Under the pieces are notes generated by a model, which was given only the letters and a program-made list of their open reading frames with translations, was not told the DNA's origin and did no database searches. Positions 1-7,656 of a stretch of 48,880 nt of DNA are shown here, in pieces. Source of the stretch: Bacteroidales bacterium (lineage in GTDB: Bacteria > Bacteroidota > Bacteroidia > Bacteroidales > F082); the NCBI GenBank assembly GCA_015493525.1, contig WGCY01000022.1, positions 1 through 48,880 on the forward strand. The letters are read 5' to 3'. The first letter of the stretch is position 1; each line of letters opens with the position of its first letter. Both the position numbers and the translations under genes were made by a program.

Positions 1-93
1 GCGAATAACCCCGCTTATCTCTTCGACCTGTTCATACTCGAAATGTGCCAATATGTACTCTGGTACATGAAGCTTAATTAATGATGTTTCCAT
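1..93 (-). CDS. 5' end of a transposase-like gene (ISAon1-type N-terminal region), cut by the window edge
   Basis: Reading leftward from an ATG at 93-91, an open frame runs off the left edge after 31 codons. It begins METSLIKLHVPEYILAHFEY and continues EQVEEISGVIR. This start resembles the short N-terminal-region proteins of ISAon1-type insertion sequences in Bacteroidota, which open with a few polar residues and then a leucine-rich stretch ending in an aromatic/acidic motif. In that group the DDE transposase is encoded by a second frame further downstream, which would lie outside this window. Immediately upstream of the ATG lies strong foldback DNA (112-186), as expected near an element end. 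The assignment rests on resemblance of about 30 residues only; another short protein is possible. Confidence 0.45.
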   Translation of the reverse strand, partial: METSLIKLHVPEYILAHFEYEQVEEISGVIR

Positions 94-111
94 TGCACAA
101 AGATAATCATA

Positions 112-186
112 GCACCTCAAAATAGGAATTAGCCGTTCGGGTAGCCAATTCCTATCATGCCAGCGGCAGACAAGTTTTTGAGGTGC
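112..186. repeat. Branched foldback sequence, possible insertion-sequence end
   Basis: An 11-bp inverted repeat (GCACCTCAAAA at 112-122, TTTTGAGGTGC at 176-186) encloses two smaller inverted repeats: TAGGAATT at 123-130 with AATTCCTA at 147-154, and TGCC at 158-161 with GGCA at 165-168. Folded as a single strand this gives a closing stem with two arms, a three-way-junction shape. It sits 18 bases upstream of the transposase-like start codon, so it may be part of the element's end or a translational control structure. The pairing is seen directly; the role is inferred. Confidence 0.6.
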
Positions 187-220
187 CAGGGTTTCAGAAA
201 CAGGTTATTATATGAATGTT

Positions 221-279
221 CCGTCAGGGACAAAATATTTCTAGAAAAAAGCAAAACAAACGCTAAGTCCCTTTAGGGA
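221..279. repeat. REP-like element with paired GGGAC/GTCCC half-sites
   Basis: GGGAC at 227-231 is complementary to GTCCC at 267-271. The right half also forms the 12-bp hyphenated palindrome TCCCTTTAGGGA (268-279). The left half CCGTCAGGGA, followed by an A/T-rich spacer with AAATATTT, and the right half together look like dispersed non-coding repeats common in Bacteroidota chromosomes. Only one copy is visible in this window, so its repeat nature is inferred from resemblance. Confidence 0.4.
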
Positions 280-659
280 TGATATCGGCCAGGGCTATGG
301 TGTATACTGTAGTTTAGTGTTTTATTTTTCTGTTTATCGGTAATTTCATTCAATGCTTAATTGTCAAATATACAACTAATTGCGGTATGCGCTATGAGCC
401 ATTGTTTGCATTTTGTTGCTTTTTATTCATTGTTTTCGATTTCTTTATTTTCTCTCTTCCCTAATTCTTTTGCATTTAACGGACTTATTATACTTTTTCC
501 TAATTTTTTTTCAAGGTCTTTTCTCGCATTTTTCCATCAGAAGCTTTTAGTTTCAACTGTACGATATTTTCGTACAGTTCAGTATAGCCCTCTTTAACAA
601 GTTTTTTTGCAACGAAAAATTTATTTTAAGAAAAAGGGCAAGGCTATCAAAATAGTTAC
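280..659. other. A+T-rich intergenic DNA with no recognised gene
   Basis: This 380-base stretch contains no frame that resembles a known protein. The plus-strand frame at 361-597 is low-complexity and hydrophobic and starts at TTG without a promoter match. A minus-strand frame ending at 500 reads like protein for about 35 codons but has no start codon. The 3' part (600-659) is very A/T-rich and leads into the regulator promoter. Confidence 0.6.
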
Positions 660-667
660 TATCTTTG
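660..667 (+). promoter_or_regulatory. -7 promoter box of the peroxide regulator gene
   Basis: TATCTTTG matches the Bacteroidota -7 consensus TAnnTTTG. It lies 46 bases before the ATG at 714, placing the likely transcript start near 672, upstream of the palindrome at 687-706. No clear -33 TTTG was found at the usual spacing. Confidence 0.6.
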
Positions 668-686
668 TGTAATTATTAAATAGAAA

Positions 687-706
687 TTATTCCTAATTAG
701 AAATAA
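687..706. promoter_or_regulatory. Operator-like 20-bp palindrome, candidate Fur/PerR box
   Basis: TTATTCCTAATTAGAAATAA is a palindrome centred between 696 and 697 with a single mismatched pair (692/701). It is A/T-rich like known PerR and Fur boxes and lies between the -7 box and the start of a Fur-family gene. Autoregulation by PerR-type proteins is well known; binding here is inferred from position and symmetry. Confidence 0.55.
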
Positions 707-713
707 CCCGGTT

Positions 714-1145
714 ATGAAATTAATGTCAGTAGAAACGAAGCTGAAAGCAGCGGGGATGAAAATCACACCGCAAAGGACGGCGGTGTTACAAGCTTTGATG
801 GACAACCCGCACCATCCCACTGCCGATGATTTGTTTAAAACCATTCGGAAAGTTTATCCCAACATTTCGGCAGGGACGGTTTACCATATCCTCAACACAC
901 TGGTTTCAAAAAAGGTAATCGGGAAAATAGAAACCGCTGATAATGTGGTCCGGTATGATGCCATTACGGAAAAGCATCATCATTTGTATCTTAATGACGA
1001 ACAGGAGATTGTGGACTTCTTTGATGAAGCATTGAGCGGGTTGATTATGGAATATCTCCAAAAAAACCACCAATTGGCCCATATTGACATTGAAGATGTT
1101 AAAATTCAGATTATCGGGAAAAGTAAACAATCACCAGGAGATTAA
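714..1145 (+). CDS. Fur-family transcriptional repressor, PerR-like
   Basis: The 143-residue protein has the Fur-family layout. An N-terminal winged helix (about residues 1-85) contains TPQRTAVLQAL and the recognition helix ISAGTVYHILNTLV; a short C-terminal dimerisation domain follows, starting near EKHHHLYL. The HHH cluster and nearby acidic residues fit the regulatory metal site of this family. Notably there is no cysteine at all, so the CxxC structural zinc site of classical Fur/PerR is missing. Translation may start at 714 or at the second ATG (723); no Shine-Dalgarno sequence separates them. It lies 31 bases before rubrerythrin and likely shares its transcript, which favours a peroxide-sensing (PerR) role over iron-uptake control. 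The assignment to the family is firm; the PerR subtype is inferred from the neighbour. Confidence 0.85.
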   Translation: MKLMSVETKLKAAGMKITPQRTAVLQALMDNPHHPTADDLFKTIRKVYPNISAGTVYHILNTLVSKKVIGKIETADNVVRYDAITEKHHHLYLNDEQEIVDFFDEALSGLIMEYLQKNHQLAHIDIEDVKIQIIGKSKQSPGD

Positions 1146-1176
1146 ATAGTAATTATTAACCTTAAAACAGTAAAAA

Positions 1177-1752
1177 ATGAAAAGTTTAAAAGGAACCAAG
1201 ACAGAACAAAACCTGTTAAAATCGTTTGCCGGCGAATCACAGGCAAGAATGCGTTACGACTACTTCTCCAAGCAGGCAAAAAAAGAGGGACTGGAACAAA
1301 TTTCAGCCATCTTTGCAGAGACAGCCCTCAATGAAAAAGAACATGCCAAACGCTTTTTTAAATTTTTGGAAGGGGGCCCGGTGGAAATTACGGCTACTTA
1401 TCCGGCCGGAATAATCGGCACAACATTAGAGAACCTGAAAGCTGCCGCCGAAGGCGAAAACGAAGAGTGGACAGAACTTTATCCGGAGTTTGCCCGCGTT
1501 GCCGAAGAAGAGGGCTTTAAAGAGATTGCCACCGCTTACCGGATGATTGCCAAAGTAGAAAAAGCGCATGAGGAACGCTACTCAACACTATACAACAACC
1601 TGGAGGAAGGACGTGTATTTGAGAGAGAGGGCGTTGTGATTTGGAAATGCCGCAATTGTGGTTACATCCACGAAGGGAAAAAAGCGCCCAAAGTGTGCCC
1701 GGCATGTCTGCATCCGCAATCATATTTTGAAATACAGGAAAAGAATTATTAA
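1177..1752 (+). CDS. rbr: Rubrerythrin
   Basis: This 191-residue cytoplasmic protein reduces hydrogen peroxide using electrons passed through a rubredoxin-type centre. The N-terminal ferritin-like four-helix domain (about residues 1-140) carries the diiron ligands in [22 protein letters not shown] and a later [10 protein letters not shown] motif. The C-terminal rubredoxin-like domain (about 150-191) has two CxxC knuckles, CRNCGY and CPACLHP, that bind one iron. Length and domain order are those of classical rubrerythrins of anaerobes. It is the second gene of a probable two-gene operon with the Fur-family regulator and is followed by a good terminator, so peroxide-dependent derepression is likely. 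The organism is therefore probably anaerobic or microaerophilic. Confidence 0.95.
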   Translation: MKSLKGTKTEQNLLKSFAGESQARMRYDYFSKQAKKEGLEQISAIFAETALNEKEHAKRFFKFLEGGPVEITATYPAGIIGTTLENLKAAAEGENEEWTELYPEFARVAEEEGFKEIATAYRMIAKVEKAHEERYSTLYNNLEEGRVFEREGVVIWKCRNCGYIHEGKKAPKVCPACLHPQSYFEIQEKNY

Positions 1753-1770
1753 GCTTTATATGCTTCACAA

Positions 1771-1808
1771 AATACCGGTCTTGTTATCTCAGGGCCGGTA
1801 TTTTTTTT
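1771..1808 (+). terminator. Rho-independent terminator after rubrerythrin
   Basis: AATACCGG (1771-1778) pairs with CCGGTATT (1795-1802), and a run of eight T residues covers 1801-1808. It lies 18 bases after the rubrerythrin stop codon. Confidence 0.85.
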
Positions 1809-1820
1809 AAGCACTAACAT

Positions 1821-1919
1821 TTATTGTTCTCCCAGCCACTTTTTAAAATCTGCCATCTTAAGCTTGTTGATGATAATTTCCCGGTCGGTCGCAGGCCTCA
1901 CACGCAGCCGCAGCCTTTT
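1821..1919 (-). pseudogene. Possible decayed C-terminal gene fragment
   Basis: On the minus strand an open frame of about 32 codons ends in a stop at 1823-1821 and reads RLRVRPATDREIIINKLKMA then DFKKWLGEQ. It has the composition of an amphipathic helical C-terminus, but a stop codon lies immediately upstream and no start codon is available. It may be the tail of a gene whose remainder has been lost, perhaps when the neighbouring restriction island arrived. No family can be named, and chance coding-like sequence cannot be excluded. Confidence 0.25.
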
Positions 1920-2274
1920 TTAATTTTCTAAAAAGCAAAAACGTAATGCCTGTCTTTGAAAAATGGGGCTGGCAAACACAATAAAATCCTTTCTTAAAAC
2001 GGAGCCATAAGAAACAGGCAGGCGTTGCACCCATATTGAAAAGTTGTGCTTCATGCAAGAAAAGAAATCGAAATAATGAAAATTTTGTTAGCAAATAAGG
2101 GAAAATGCCACCGCACAAATAGCACATTTGCAATTACTTACGAATTGTTTATTTTCTTTAAGGTGTTCGTGAATGTTTCACATTTCGCACAAGCCAACGC
2201 CAAAACCCAAAATTGCAAAAGAGCTATTTTTACCCAACACGCCGGTGAAGTCGAAGAATCTAAAAATAATGCGT
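1920..2274. other. Intergenic DNA left of the restriction operon
   Basis: No convincing gene is seen. GCCTGTCTTT near 1947 and AAACAGGCAGGC near 2011 form an imperfect inverted pair. Near 2187-2227 the words CACAAGCCAA, AAAAC, TTGCAA and AGAGCTA occur in an order that recurs, with different spacing, to the right of the operon (about 9990-10050). Short frames on both strands have no protein-like character. Confidence 0.5.
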
Positions 2275-2335
2275 GATAATTATCTTGAAAAATGAGATAA
2301 AAAAGATTAATTTTATATTTTAGCAAATATTTTCG
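2275..2335 (+). promoter_or_regulatory. Candidate operator and promoter of the restriction operon
   Basis: GATAATTATC (2275-2284) is a perfect 10-bp palindrome. It overlaps the inverted pair TATCT (2281-2285) and AGATA (2295-2299). A -7-like box TATTTTCG (2328-2335, one mismatch to TAnnTTTG) lies 16 bases before the ATG of a small HTH protein. Such an arrangement suits autoregulation by that protein, as with controller proteins of restriction-modification systems; this is inferred. Confidence 0.4.
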
Positions 2336-2351
2336 AATTGAGTAAAGCAAA

Positions 2352-2540
2352 ATGAATAGAATTAAAGAAGTACTTGAAGAAAAAGGAATAAAACAAAAAT
2401 GGTTGGCTGAACAACTGGGTAAAAGTTACAATATGGTAAACGCTTATGTTCAGAACAGACAACAACCTAGGTTAGAAGTGCTTTATAAAATTGCGAAAAT
2501 ATTAGATGTCAAACCAAAAGATTTACTGAAAGAAGATTAA
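2352..2540 (+). CDS. Small XRE-family HTH regulator (controller-like)
   Basis: The 62-residue protein is essentially a single Cro/C1-type helix-turn-helix: KQKWLAEQLGKSYNMVNAYV spans helices 2 and 3, followed by QNRQQPRLEVLYKIAKILDV. It has no extra domain and probably binds DNA as a dimer. It is the first gene of the restriction operon and its stop overlaps the hsdR start (TAATG at 2538-2542), so the two are translationally coupled. By analogy with controller proteins it may limit nuclease expression, particularly after entry into a new host. Palindromic sequence just upstream (2275-2299) is a reasonable target. Fold assignment is strong; the controller role is inferred. Confidence 0.85.
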   Translation: MNRIKEVLEEKGIKQKWLAEQLGKSYNMVNAYVQNRQQPRLEVLYKIAKILDVKPKDLLKED

Positions 2541-5500
2541 TGATAAAAGAAAATACCATAGAAAAGAATTTCATTAAACAGTTGACGGAGCTGAAATACA
2601 AGTATCGTCCCGATATTGTTGACAGAAAAACTCTGGAACAAAATTTCAGGGAAAAGTTCGAAACTTTGAACAGGGTTCGCCTTACCGACAATGAATTTGC
2701 ACGATTGCGTGAAGAAATTATTACCCCTGATGTTTTTTCGGCTTCTAAAAAATTACGCGAAAGGCAATATTTTGAACGTGAAGACGGTACGCCTTTGCAT
2801 TATACTTTGGTGAACATTAAAAACTGGTGTAAAAACGAATACGAAGTTATCAATCAATTACGCATCAATACCGAAAACAGTTTTCAACGTTATGATGTAA
2901 TCATATTGATAAACGGCTTGCCAATCGTGCAAATTGAACTGAAAAAAGTGGATGTATCGCCCCGAAAAGCTATGCAGCAAATTGTGGATTATAAAAATGA
3001 CCCAGGCAACGGTTACACCAACACTTTATTGAGTTTTATGCAGTTGTTTATCGTCAGTAATCTTACCAATACATATTATTTTGCCAACAACAAAAATCAA
3101 CACTTTGCTTTTAACGCCGATGAACAGTTTTTACCGATTTATCAATTAGCCGATGAAAAAAACAAAAAAATCACACACCTGACAGACTTCACCGAAAAAT
3201 TTCTCTCAAAATGTACTTTGGGCGAAATGATTAGTAAATATATGGTTTTGGTGGAAAGCGAACAAAAGATACTTGTGATGCGTCCGTATCAAATTTATGC
3301 CGTAAAAGCCATTATCGACTGCATCACCCAAAACAGAGGCAACGGCTATATCTGGCATACTACGGGTAGCGGTAAAACCCTGACTTCGTTTAAAGCATCA
3401 ACTTTATTAAAAGATAATCCCGACATTGAAAAATGCTTGTTTGTGGTGGACAGAAAAGACCTTGACCGGCAAACGCGTGAGGAGTTTAACAAGTTTCAAG
3501 AAGGCAGTGTGGAAGAAAATACCAATACGGAAACTTTGGTCAGGCGACTGCTTTCTACCGACTATTCCGATAAAGTGATTGTAACCACTATTCAAAAACT
3601 CGGTTTGGCATTAGACCAAAACAGCAAGCAAAATAAGAAAAAAAACGAACGAGGGATTTCCACTTTTAAAGATAGACTGGCACCGCTCAAAGATAAGCGA
3701 ATGGTATTTATTTTTGATGAATGCCATCGCTCGCAGTTCGGAGACAATCACAAAGCGATTAAAGAGTTCTTTCCCAAAGCACAACTTTTCGGATTTACGG
3801 GTACACCTATTTTTGAAGAGAATGCAACCTATAAAATCAGAGAAGACCGTTTTGAAACATACAAAACAACGGAATCGGTTTTTGAAAAACTATTACATTC
3901 TTACACCATTACCCACGCCATAGATGATAAAAATGTATTGCGTTTTCATATTGATTATTACAAGGGAAAAGGTGAAGAAAATCCTAAACCCGGTGAACCG
4001 CTTGCACAACAGGCAGTAGTGGAAGCTATTTTGGATAAACACGACGCCGCAACCAACAGACGAAAATTTAATGCCATTCTCGCAACGGCGTCTATCAATG
4101 ATGCTATTGGTTTTTACCGTCTTTTTAAAGAAATTCAAAAGAAAAAAGCAGCAGAAAATCCTGATTTTAAACCGCTGAATATTGCTTGCGTATTTTCACC
4201 GCCTGCACAATTGATTGCCAAAGAAGGCGACAAACAAAGCCAAAAGAACGCCGCCGACATCAAGCAATTACAAGAAGATTTAATACAAGAACAAGAGGAC
4301 AACAAACAAGAACCGGAAGAAAAGAAAAAAGCTTTGGAAGAAATTATTGCCGATTACAACAAACAATACGGCACTAATCACAGTATCAACGAGTTTGATT
4401 TATATTATCAGGATGTTCAAAGCCGTATTAAAAACCAAAAATACAGCAATGCCGATTTTCCGCATAAAAAGAAAATCGATTTGACCATTGTGGTGGATAT
4501 GCTTTTGACGGGTTTTGATTCCAAGTACCTGAATACACTTTATGTGGATAAAAACCTGAAATATCACGGATTGATACAAGCATTTTCAAGAACAAACCGC
4601 ATATTGAACGACACCAAACCCTACGGCAATATTTTGGATTTCCGTTCGCAACAAGAAGACGTTAATCAAGCGGTTGTATTGTTTTCCGGTGAAGATAATG
4701 CCCATAAAGCACAAGAAATCTGGATGGTCGACCCCGCACCGGTGGTAATTGACAAATACAAAGAAGCCGTTGAAAAATTGGGCGTCTTTATGCAAGAACA
4801 CAATTTGGCTAATGAACCCGAAGCTGTGTATAATTTAAAAGGCGATACGGCAAAAATTGAATTTATCAAAAATTTCAAGGAAGTACAACGGCTTAGAACC
4901 CAACTCGACCAATACACCGATTTGAATGATGAGCAAAAAGAATTTATCGAAAAGATTTTACCAAACGATAAATTGTTGGAGTTTAGAAGTTCATACATTG
5001 AAACCGCCAAGCAACTTCGCGAAATTCAAATAAAACAAGGCGATGATGCACCAGCTGAGATTCAAGAATTGGATTTTGAATTTGTGTTATTCGCTTCGGC
5101 TATCATCGATTATGATTATATAATGAACCTGATTGCCGACAGCACACAAAAGAAGCCGTCGAAATACAAAATGACCAAAGAACAGATTATCGGTTTGCTG
5201 AAATCCAATTCCAACCTGATGGACGAAGAGGAAGACCTGACCGACTATATCAACAGTTTGGATTGGAGCCAAGGACAAAATGCCGATGATTTACGCAAGG
5301 GATATGAAGTTTTCAAAATAGAAAAATACAACAGAGAACTGGCTGAAATTGCTAACAAGCACGGCTTAAAAACAGCAGATTTAAAGGTTTTTGTAGAAAA
5401 CATTATCGACCGTATGATTTTTGACGGAGAAAAGCTTACCGACTTGCTCGAACCTTTGGATTTGGGTTGGAAAGCACGAAAAGCAAAAGAATTGGAATTA

Positions 5501-5575
5501 ATGGAAGATTTGGTTCCGCTGTTAAAAAAACTATCCGGTGGGCGTGAAATTTCAGGGCTGAAAGCGTATGAGTAG
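2540..5575 (+). CDS. hsdR: Type I restriction enzyme, R subunit
   Basis: At 1011 residues this has the size and layout of HsdR, the motor and nuclease subunit of type I restriction complexes. The N-terminal PD-(D/E)xK nuclease has D119 in RYDVIIL and the IELKK motif at about 132-136. The helicase core follows, with Walker A TGSGKT (275-280), DECH (393-396) and FTGTP (419-423), then a second RecA-like lobe including TIVVDMLLTGFDSKYLNTLY and QAFSRTNR. The C-terminal part is helical and probably contacts the methylase. HsdR translocates DNA using ATP and cuts unmethylated DNA far from the recognition site. All catalytic motifs are present, so the protein looks functional. The reading frame is clearly more A/T-rich than flanking housekeeping genes, suggesting transfer. 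Confidence 0.95.
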   Translation: MIKENTIEKNFIKQLTELKYKYRPDIVDRKTLEQNFREKFETLNRVRLTDNEFARLREEIITPDVFSASKKLRERQYFEREDGTPLHYTLVNIKNWCKNEYEVINQLRINTENSFQRYDVIILINGLPIVQIELKKVDVSPRKAMQQIVDYKNDPGNGYTNTLLSFMQLFIVSNLTNTYYFANNKNQHFAFNADEQFLPIYQLADEKNKKITHLTDFTEKFLSKCTLGEMISKYMVLVESEQKILVMRPYQIYAVKAIIDCITQNRGNGYIWHTTGSGKTLTSFKASTLLKDNPDIEKCLFVVDRKDLDRQTREEFNKFQEGSVEENTNTETLVRRLLSTDYSDKVIVTTIQKLGLALDQNSKQNKKKNERGISTFKDRLAPLKDKRMVFIFDECHRSQFGDNHKAIKEFFPKAQLFGFTGTPIFEENATYKIREDRFETYKTTESVFEKLLHSYTITHAIDDKNVLRFHIDYYKGKGEENPKPGEPLAQQAVVEAILDKHDAATNRRKFNAILATASINDAIGFYRLFKEIQKKKAAENPDFKPLNIACVFSPPAQLIAKEGDKQSQKNAADIKQLQEDLIQEQEDNKQEPEEKKKALEEIIADYNKQYGTNHSINEFDLYYQDVQSRIKNQKYSNADFPHKKKIDLTIVVDMLLTGFDSKYLNTLYVDKNLKYHGLIQAFSRTNRILNDTKPYGNILDFRSQQEDVNQAVVLFSGEDNAHKAQEIWMVDPAPVVIDKYKEAVEKLGVFMQEHNLANEPEAVYNLKGDTAKIEFIKNFKEVQRLRTQLDQYTDLNDEQKEFIEKILPNDKLLEFRSSYIETAKQLREIQIKQGDDAPAEIQELDFEFVLFASAIIDYDYIMNLIADSTQKKPSKYKMTKEQIIGLLKSNSNLMDEEEDLTDYINSLDWSQGQNADDLRKGYEVFKIEKYNRELAEIANKHGLKTADLKVFVENIIDRMIFDGEKLTDLLEPLDLGWKARKAKELELMEDLVPLLKKLSGGREISGLKAYE

Positions 5576-6425
5576 AATTATGAAAAACGAAATTGTAATA
5601 TATCAAACAGAAAAACTTAATCAACAAATTGAAGTAAGAATTGATGGAGATACTATTTGGTTGACGCAAGCACAAATTGTTGCCTTGTTTGATAGTAGTA
5701 AAGCCAACATTAGCGAGCATATCAAACATATATTTAAAACCGGTGAACTTACACGGGAAGCAACTGTTCGGAAATTCCGAACAGTTCGAAAAGAAGGAAA
5801 TCGAACCGTTACAAGAGAGCTTACTCATTATAATCTTGATATGATTATATCAATCGGATATCGAGTTAACTCAATTCGCGGCACCCAATTCCGTATTTGG
5901 GCTAATAAAATTCTGAAAGGCTACCTGTTAAAAGGCTATGCCATTAATAACCGGATGAACCGCATAGAAGACAATGTGCAAAAACTAACCGAAAAGGTAG
6001 AAACGATTGACCTGCAAATAAAAGCCAATTTACCGCCCAAACAAGGCATTTTCTACAACGGACAAGTATTTGATGCCTATTTGCTGATTGCCGATATTAT
6101 TAAATCCGCAAAAAAATCTATTCTTCTGATTGATAATTATGTGGATGAAACTGTATTGGCAATGCTCGATAAACGAAAGAAAAATGTTGCTGCAACTATT
6201 TACACCAAAAAGATAACAAAGCAGTTGCAAACCGATATTGAGAAACACAATGCACAATATCCTGAAATAGAACTTAAAAAACTAACCACCGCCCACGACC
6301 GTTTTTTGATTATTGACAGCAAAACCGTGTATCATTTTGGTGCTTCACTAAAAGATGCAGGAAAAAAATGGTTTGCCTTTTCAAAGTTGAATATAAATGC
6401 AAAGGATATTATTGAGAAATTATGA
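5568..6425 (+). CDS. RhuM-family protein fused to a PLD-like domain
   Basis: The 285-residue protein has two parts. Residues about 5-130 match the RhuM family: IVIYQ near the start, DTIWLTQAQIVALF, NISEHIKHIF, YNLDMIISIGYRVNS and RGTQFRIWANKILKGYLLKGY. The C-terminal part (about 160-285) begins GIFYNGQVFDAYLLIADIIKSA and contains SILLIDNYVD and HDRFLIID (H243), the look of a half phospholipase-D-like domain. RhuM proteins are often found in restriction and defence islands, but their activity is not established; the PLD-like part might be a nuclease if it dimerises. The start may be 5568 (overlapping hsdR by 8 bases) or, more like family members, the ATG at 5580. Its stop overlaps the hsdS start, so it is a fully integrated operon member. 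Confidence 0.8.
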   Translation: MSRIMKNEIVIYQTEKLNQQIEVRIDGDTIWLTQAQIVALFDSSKANISEHIKHIFKTGELTREATVRKFRTVRKEGNRTVTRELTHYNLDMIISIGYRVNSIRGTQFRIWANKILKGYLLKGYAINNRMNRIEDNVQKLTEKVETIDLQIKANLPPKQGIFYNGQVFDAYLLIADIIKSAKKSILLIDNYVDETVLAMLDKRKKNVAATIYTKKITKQLQTDIEKHNAQYPEIELKKLTTAHDRFLIIDSKTVYHFGASLKDAGKKWFAFSKLNINAKDIIEKL

Positions 6426-7654
6426 GTGATAAGCAAAAAAACAAACTGATACCGAAATTGCGTTTCCCTGAATTTATGGATAGCGGGGAGTGGGAAACGA
6501 AGAAATTGGGGGAGGTTGGTGTGTTTGTAGGAGGCGGAACACCTTCAACAAATGTTAATGAATATTGGGATGGAGATATACAATGGTACACTCCGACAGA
6601 AATAAAAAATGGAACATTAAAACCAAGTATTCGTACTATTACAAAAAAAGGATTAGAAAGTTCATCAGCAAAATTATTACCCAAAGGGGCAATATTAATT
6701 ACTACAAGAGCAACAATTGGTGATGCAGCAATTACAAATAAAGAATGTGCAACAAATCAAGGTTTTCAATCATTAATTGTTAAAAATACTGAATCAAATT
6801 TGTTTTGGTATTATTGGATTATTTTTAACAAGCGAGAGTTAGAAAGAAGGGCCTCTGGTTCAACTTTTAAAGAAATAGGAAAAAATGAAATTAGAACTAT
6901 CAAAACATTTTCACCTTCACCCCAAGAACAACAAAAAATCGCCGCCTTCCTTTCCAATCTCGATGAATTGATAGAAGCCCACAAGCAAAAACTGGAACGG
7001 CTCAAACGGCACAAAAAAGGACTGATGCAAAACCTTTTCCCCCAAGAAGGCGAAAAAGTACCCAAATTACGCTTTCCGGAGTTTAAGGATAGTGGGGAGT
7101 GGGTAGAGAAAGTCTTGTCCCAAGTTGCGAATTATGAAAATGGTAAAGCTCACGAAAAAAATATTGATGAAAATGGAGAATACATAGTAGTAAATTCAAA
7201 ATATATTTCATCTGATGGAGAAACAGTAAAATACAGCAATAAAGCTTTTTGTTTAGCAGAACAAGGTGATATATTAATGGTATTAAGTGATGTTCCTAAT
7301 GGAAAGGCTATTGCAAAATGTTTCTATATCCCAGCAAACAATAAATATACTGTAAACCAAAGAATATGTAAAATAAGTCCCAATGACTGCGATAATAAGT
7401 TTTTGTTTTATGTTTTAAATAGAAATAAATATTTTTTGGCGTATGATGATGGTGTAAAACAGACAAATCTTAAAAAAGATGATGTTTTAAATGCACCATT
7501 GTTATTACCCAAGAATATTAATGAACAACAAAAAATCGCTTCCTGTCTTTCATCCATAGATGAACTCATCACGGCAGAGGCAGAAAAAATAGAACAATTG
7601 GAAAAACATAAAAAAGGGTTGATGCAGGGTTTGTTTCCAACCGTCAATGAATAA
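6422..7654 (+). CDS. hsdS: Type I restriction specificity subunit
   Basis: HsdS chooses the bipartite DNA target for both methylation and cutting. The 410-residue protein has two target-recognition domains, each introduced by a KLRFPEF...DSGEW motif (about residues 14-28 and 216-230) and each followed by a helical conserved region, QQKIAAFLSNLDELIEAHKQ and QQKIASCLSSIDELITAEAE, ending in HKKGLMQ.LFP. The internal duplication is also visible in the DNA and is the classic substrate for exchange of recognition domains. Both halves are complete, so a single HsdS would recognise two half-sites. It starts inside the stop codon of the RhuM-PLD gene (ATGA) and ends 2 bases before the RAYT gene. Confidence 0.95.
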   Translation: MSDKQKNKLIPKLRFPEFMDSGEWETKKLGEVGVFVGGGTPSTNVNEYWDGDIQWYTPTEIKNGTLKPSIRTITKKGLESSSAKLLPKGAILITTRATIGDAAITNKECATNQGFQSLIVKNTESNLFWYYWIIFNKRELERRASGSTFKEIGKNEIRTIKTFSPSPQEQQKIAAFLSNLDELIEAHKQKLERLKRHKKGLMQNLFPQEGEKVPKLRFPEFKDSGEWVEKVLSQVANYENGKAHEKNIDENGEYIVVNSKYISSDGETVKYSNKAFCLAEQGDILMVLSDVPNGKAIAKCFYIPANNKYTVNQRICKISPNDCDNKFLFYVLNRNKYFLAYDDGVKQTNLKKDDVLNAPLLLPKNINEQQKIASCLSSIDELITAEAEKIEQLEKHKKGLMQGLFPTVNE

Positions 7655-7656
7655 AA

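Noticed and set aside
361-597. 78-codon hydrophobic plus-strand frame
   Set aside because: TTG start, low complexity, no promoter or family resemblance.
500-618. Minus-strand protein-like frame reading VKEGYTELYENIVQLKLKA
   Set aside because: No start codon and a stop directly upstream; perhaps a gene remnant, but too short to support.
1858-2133. 91-codon minus-strand frame
   Set aside because: Cysteine- and phenylalanine-rich with no structure, overlapping a better coding-like fragment in another frame.
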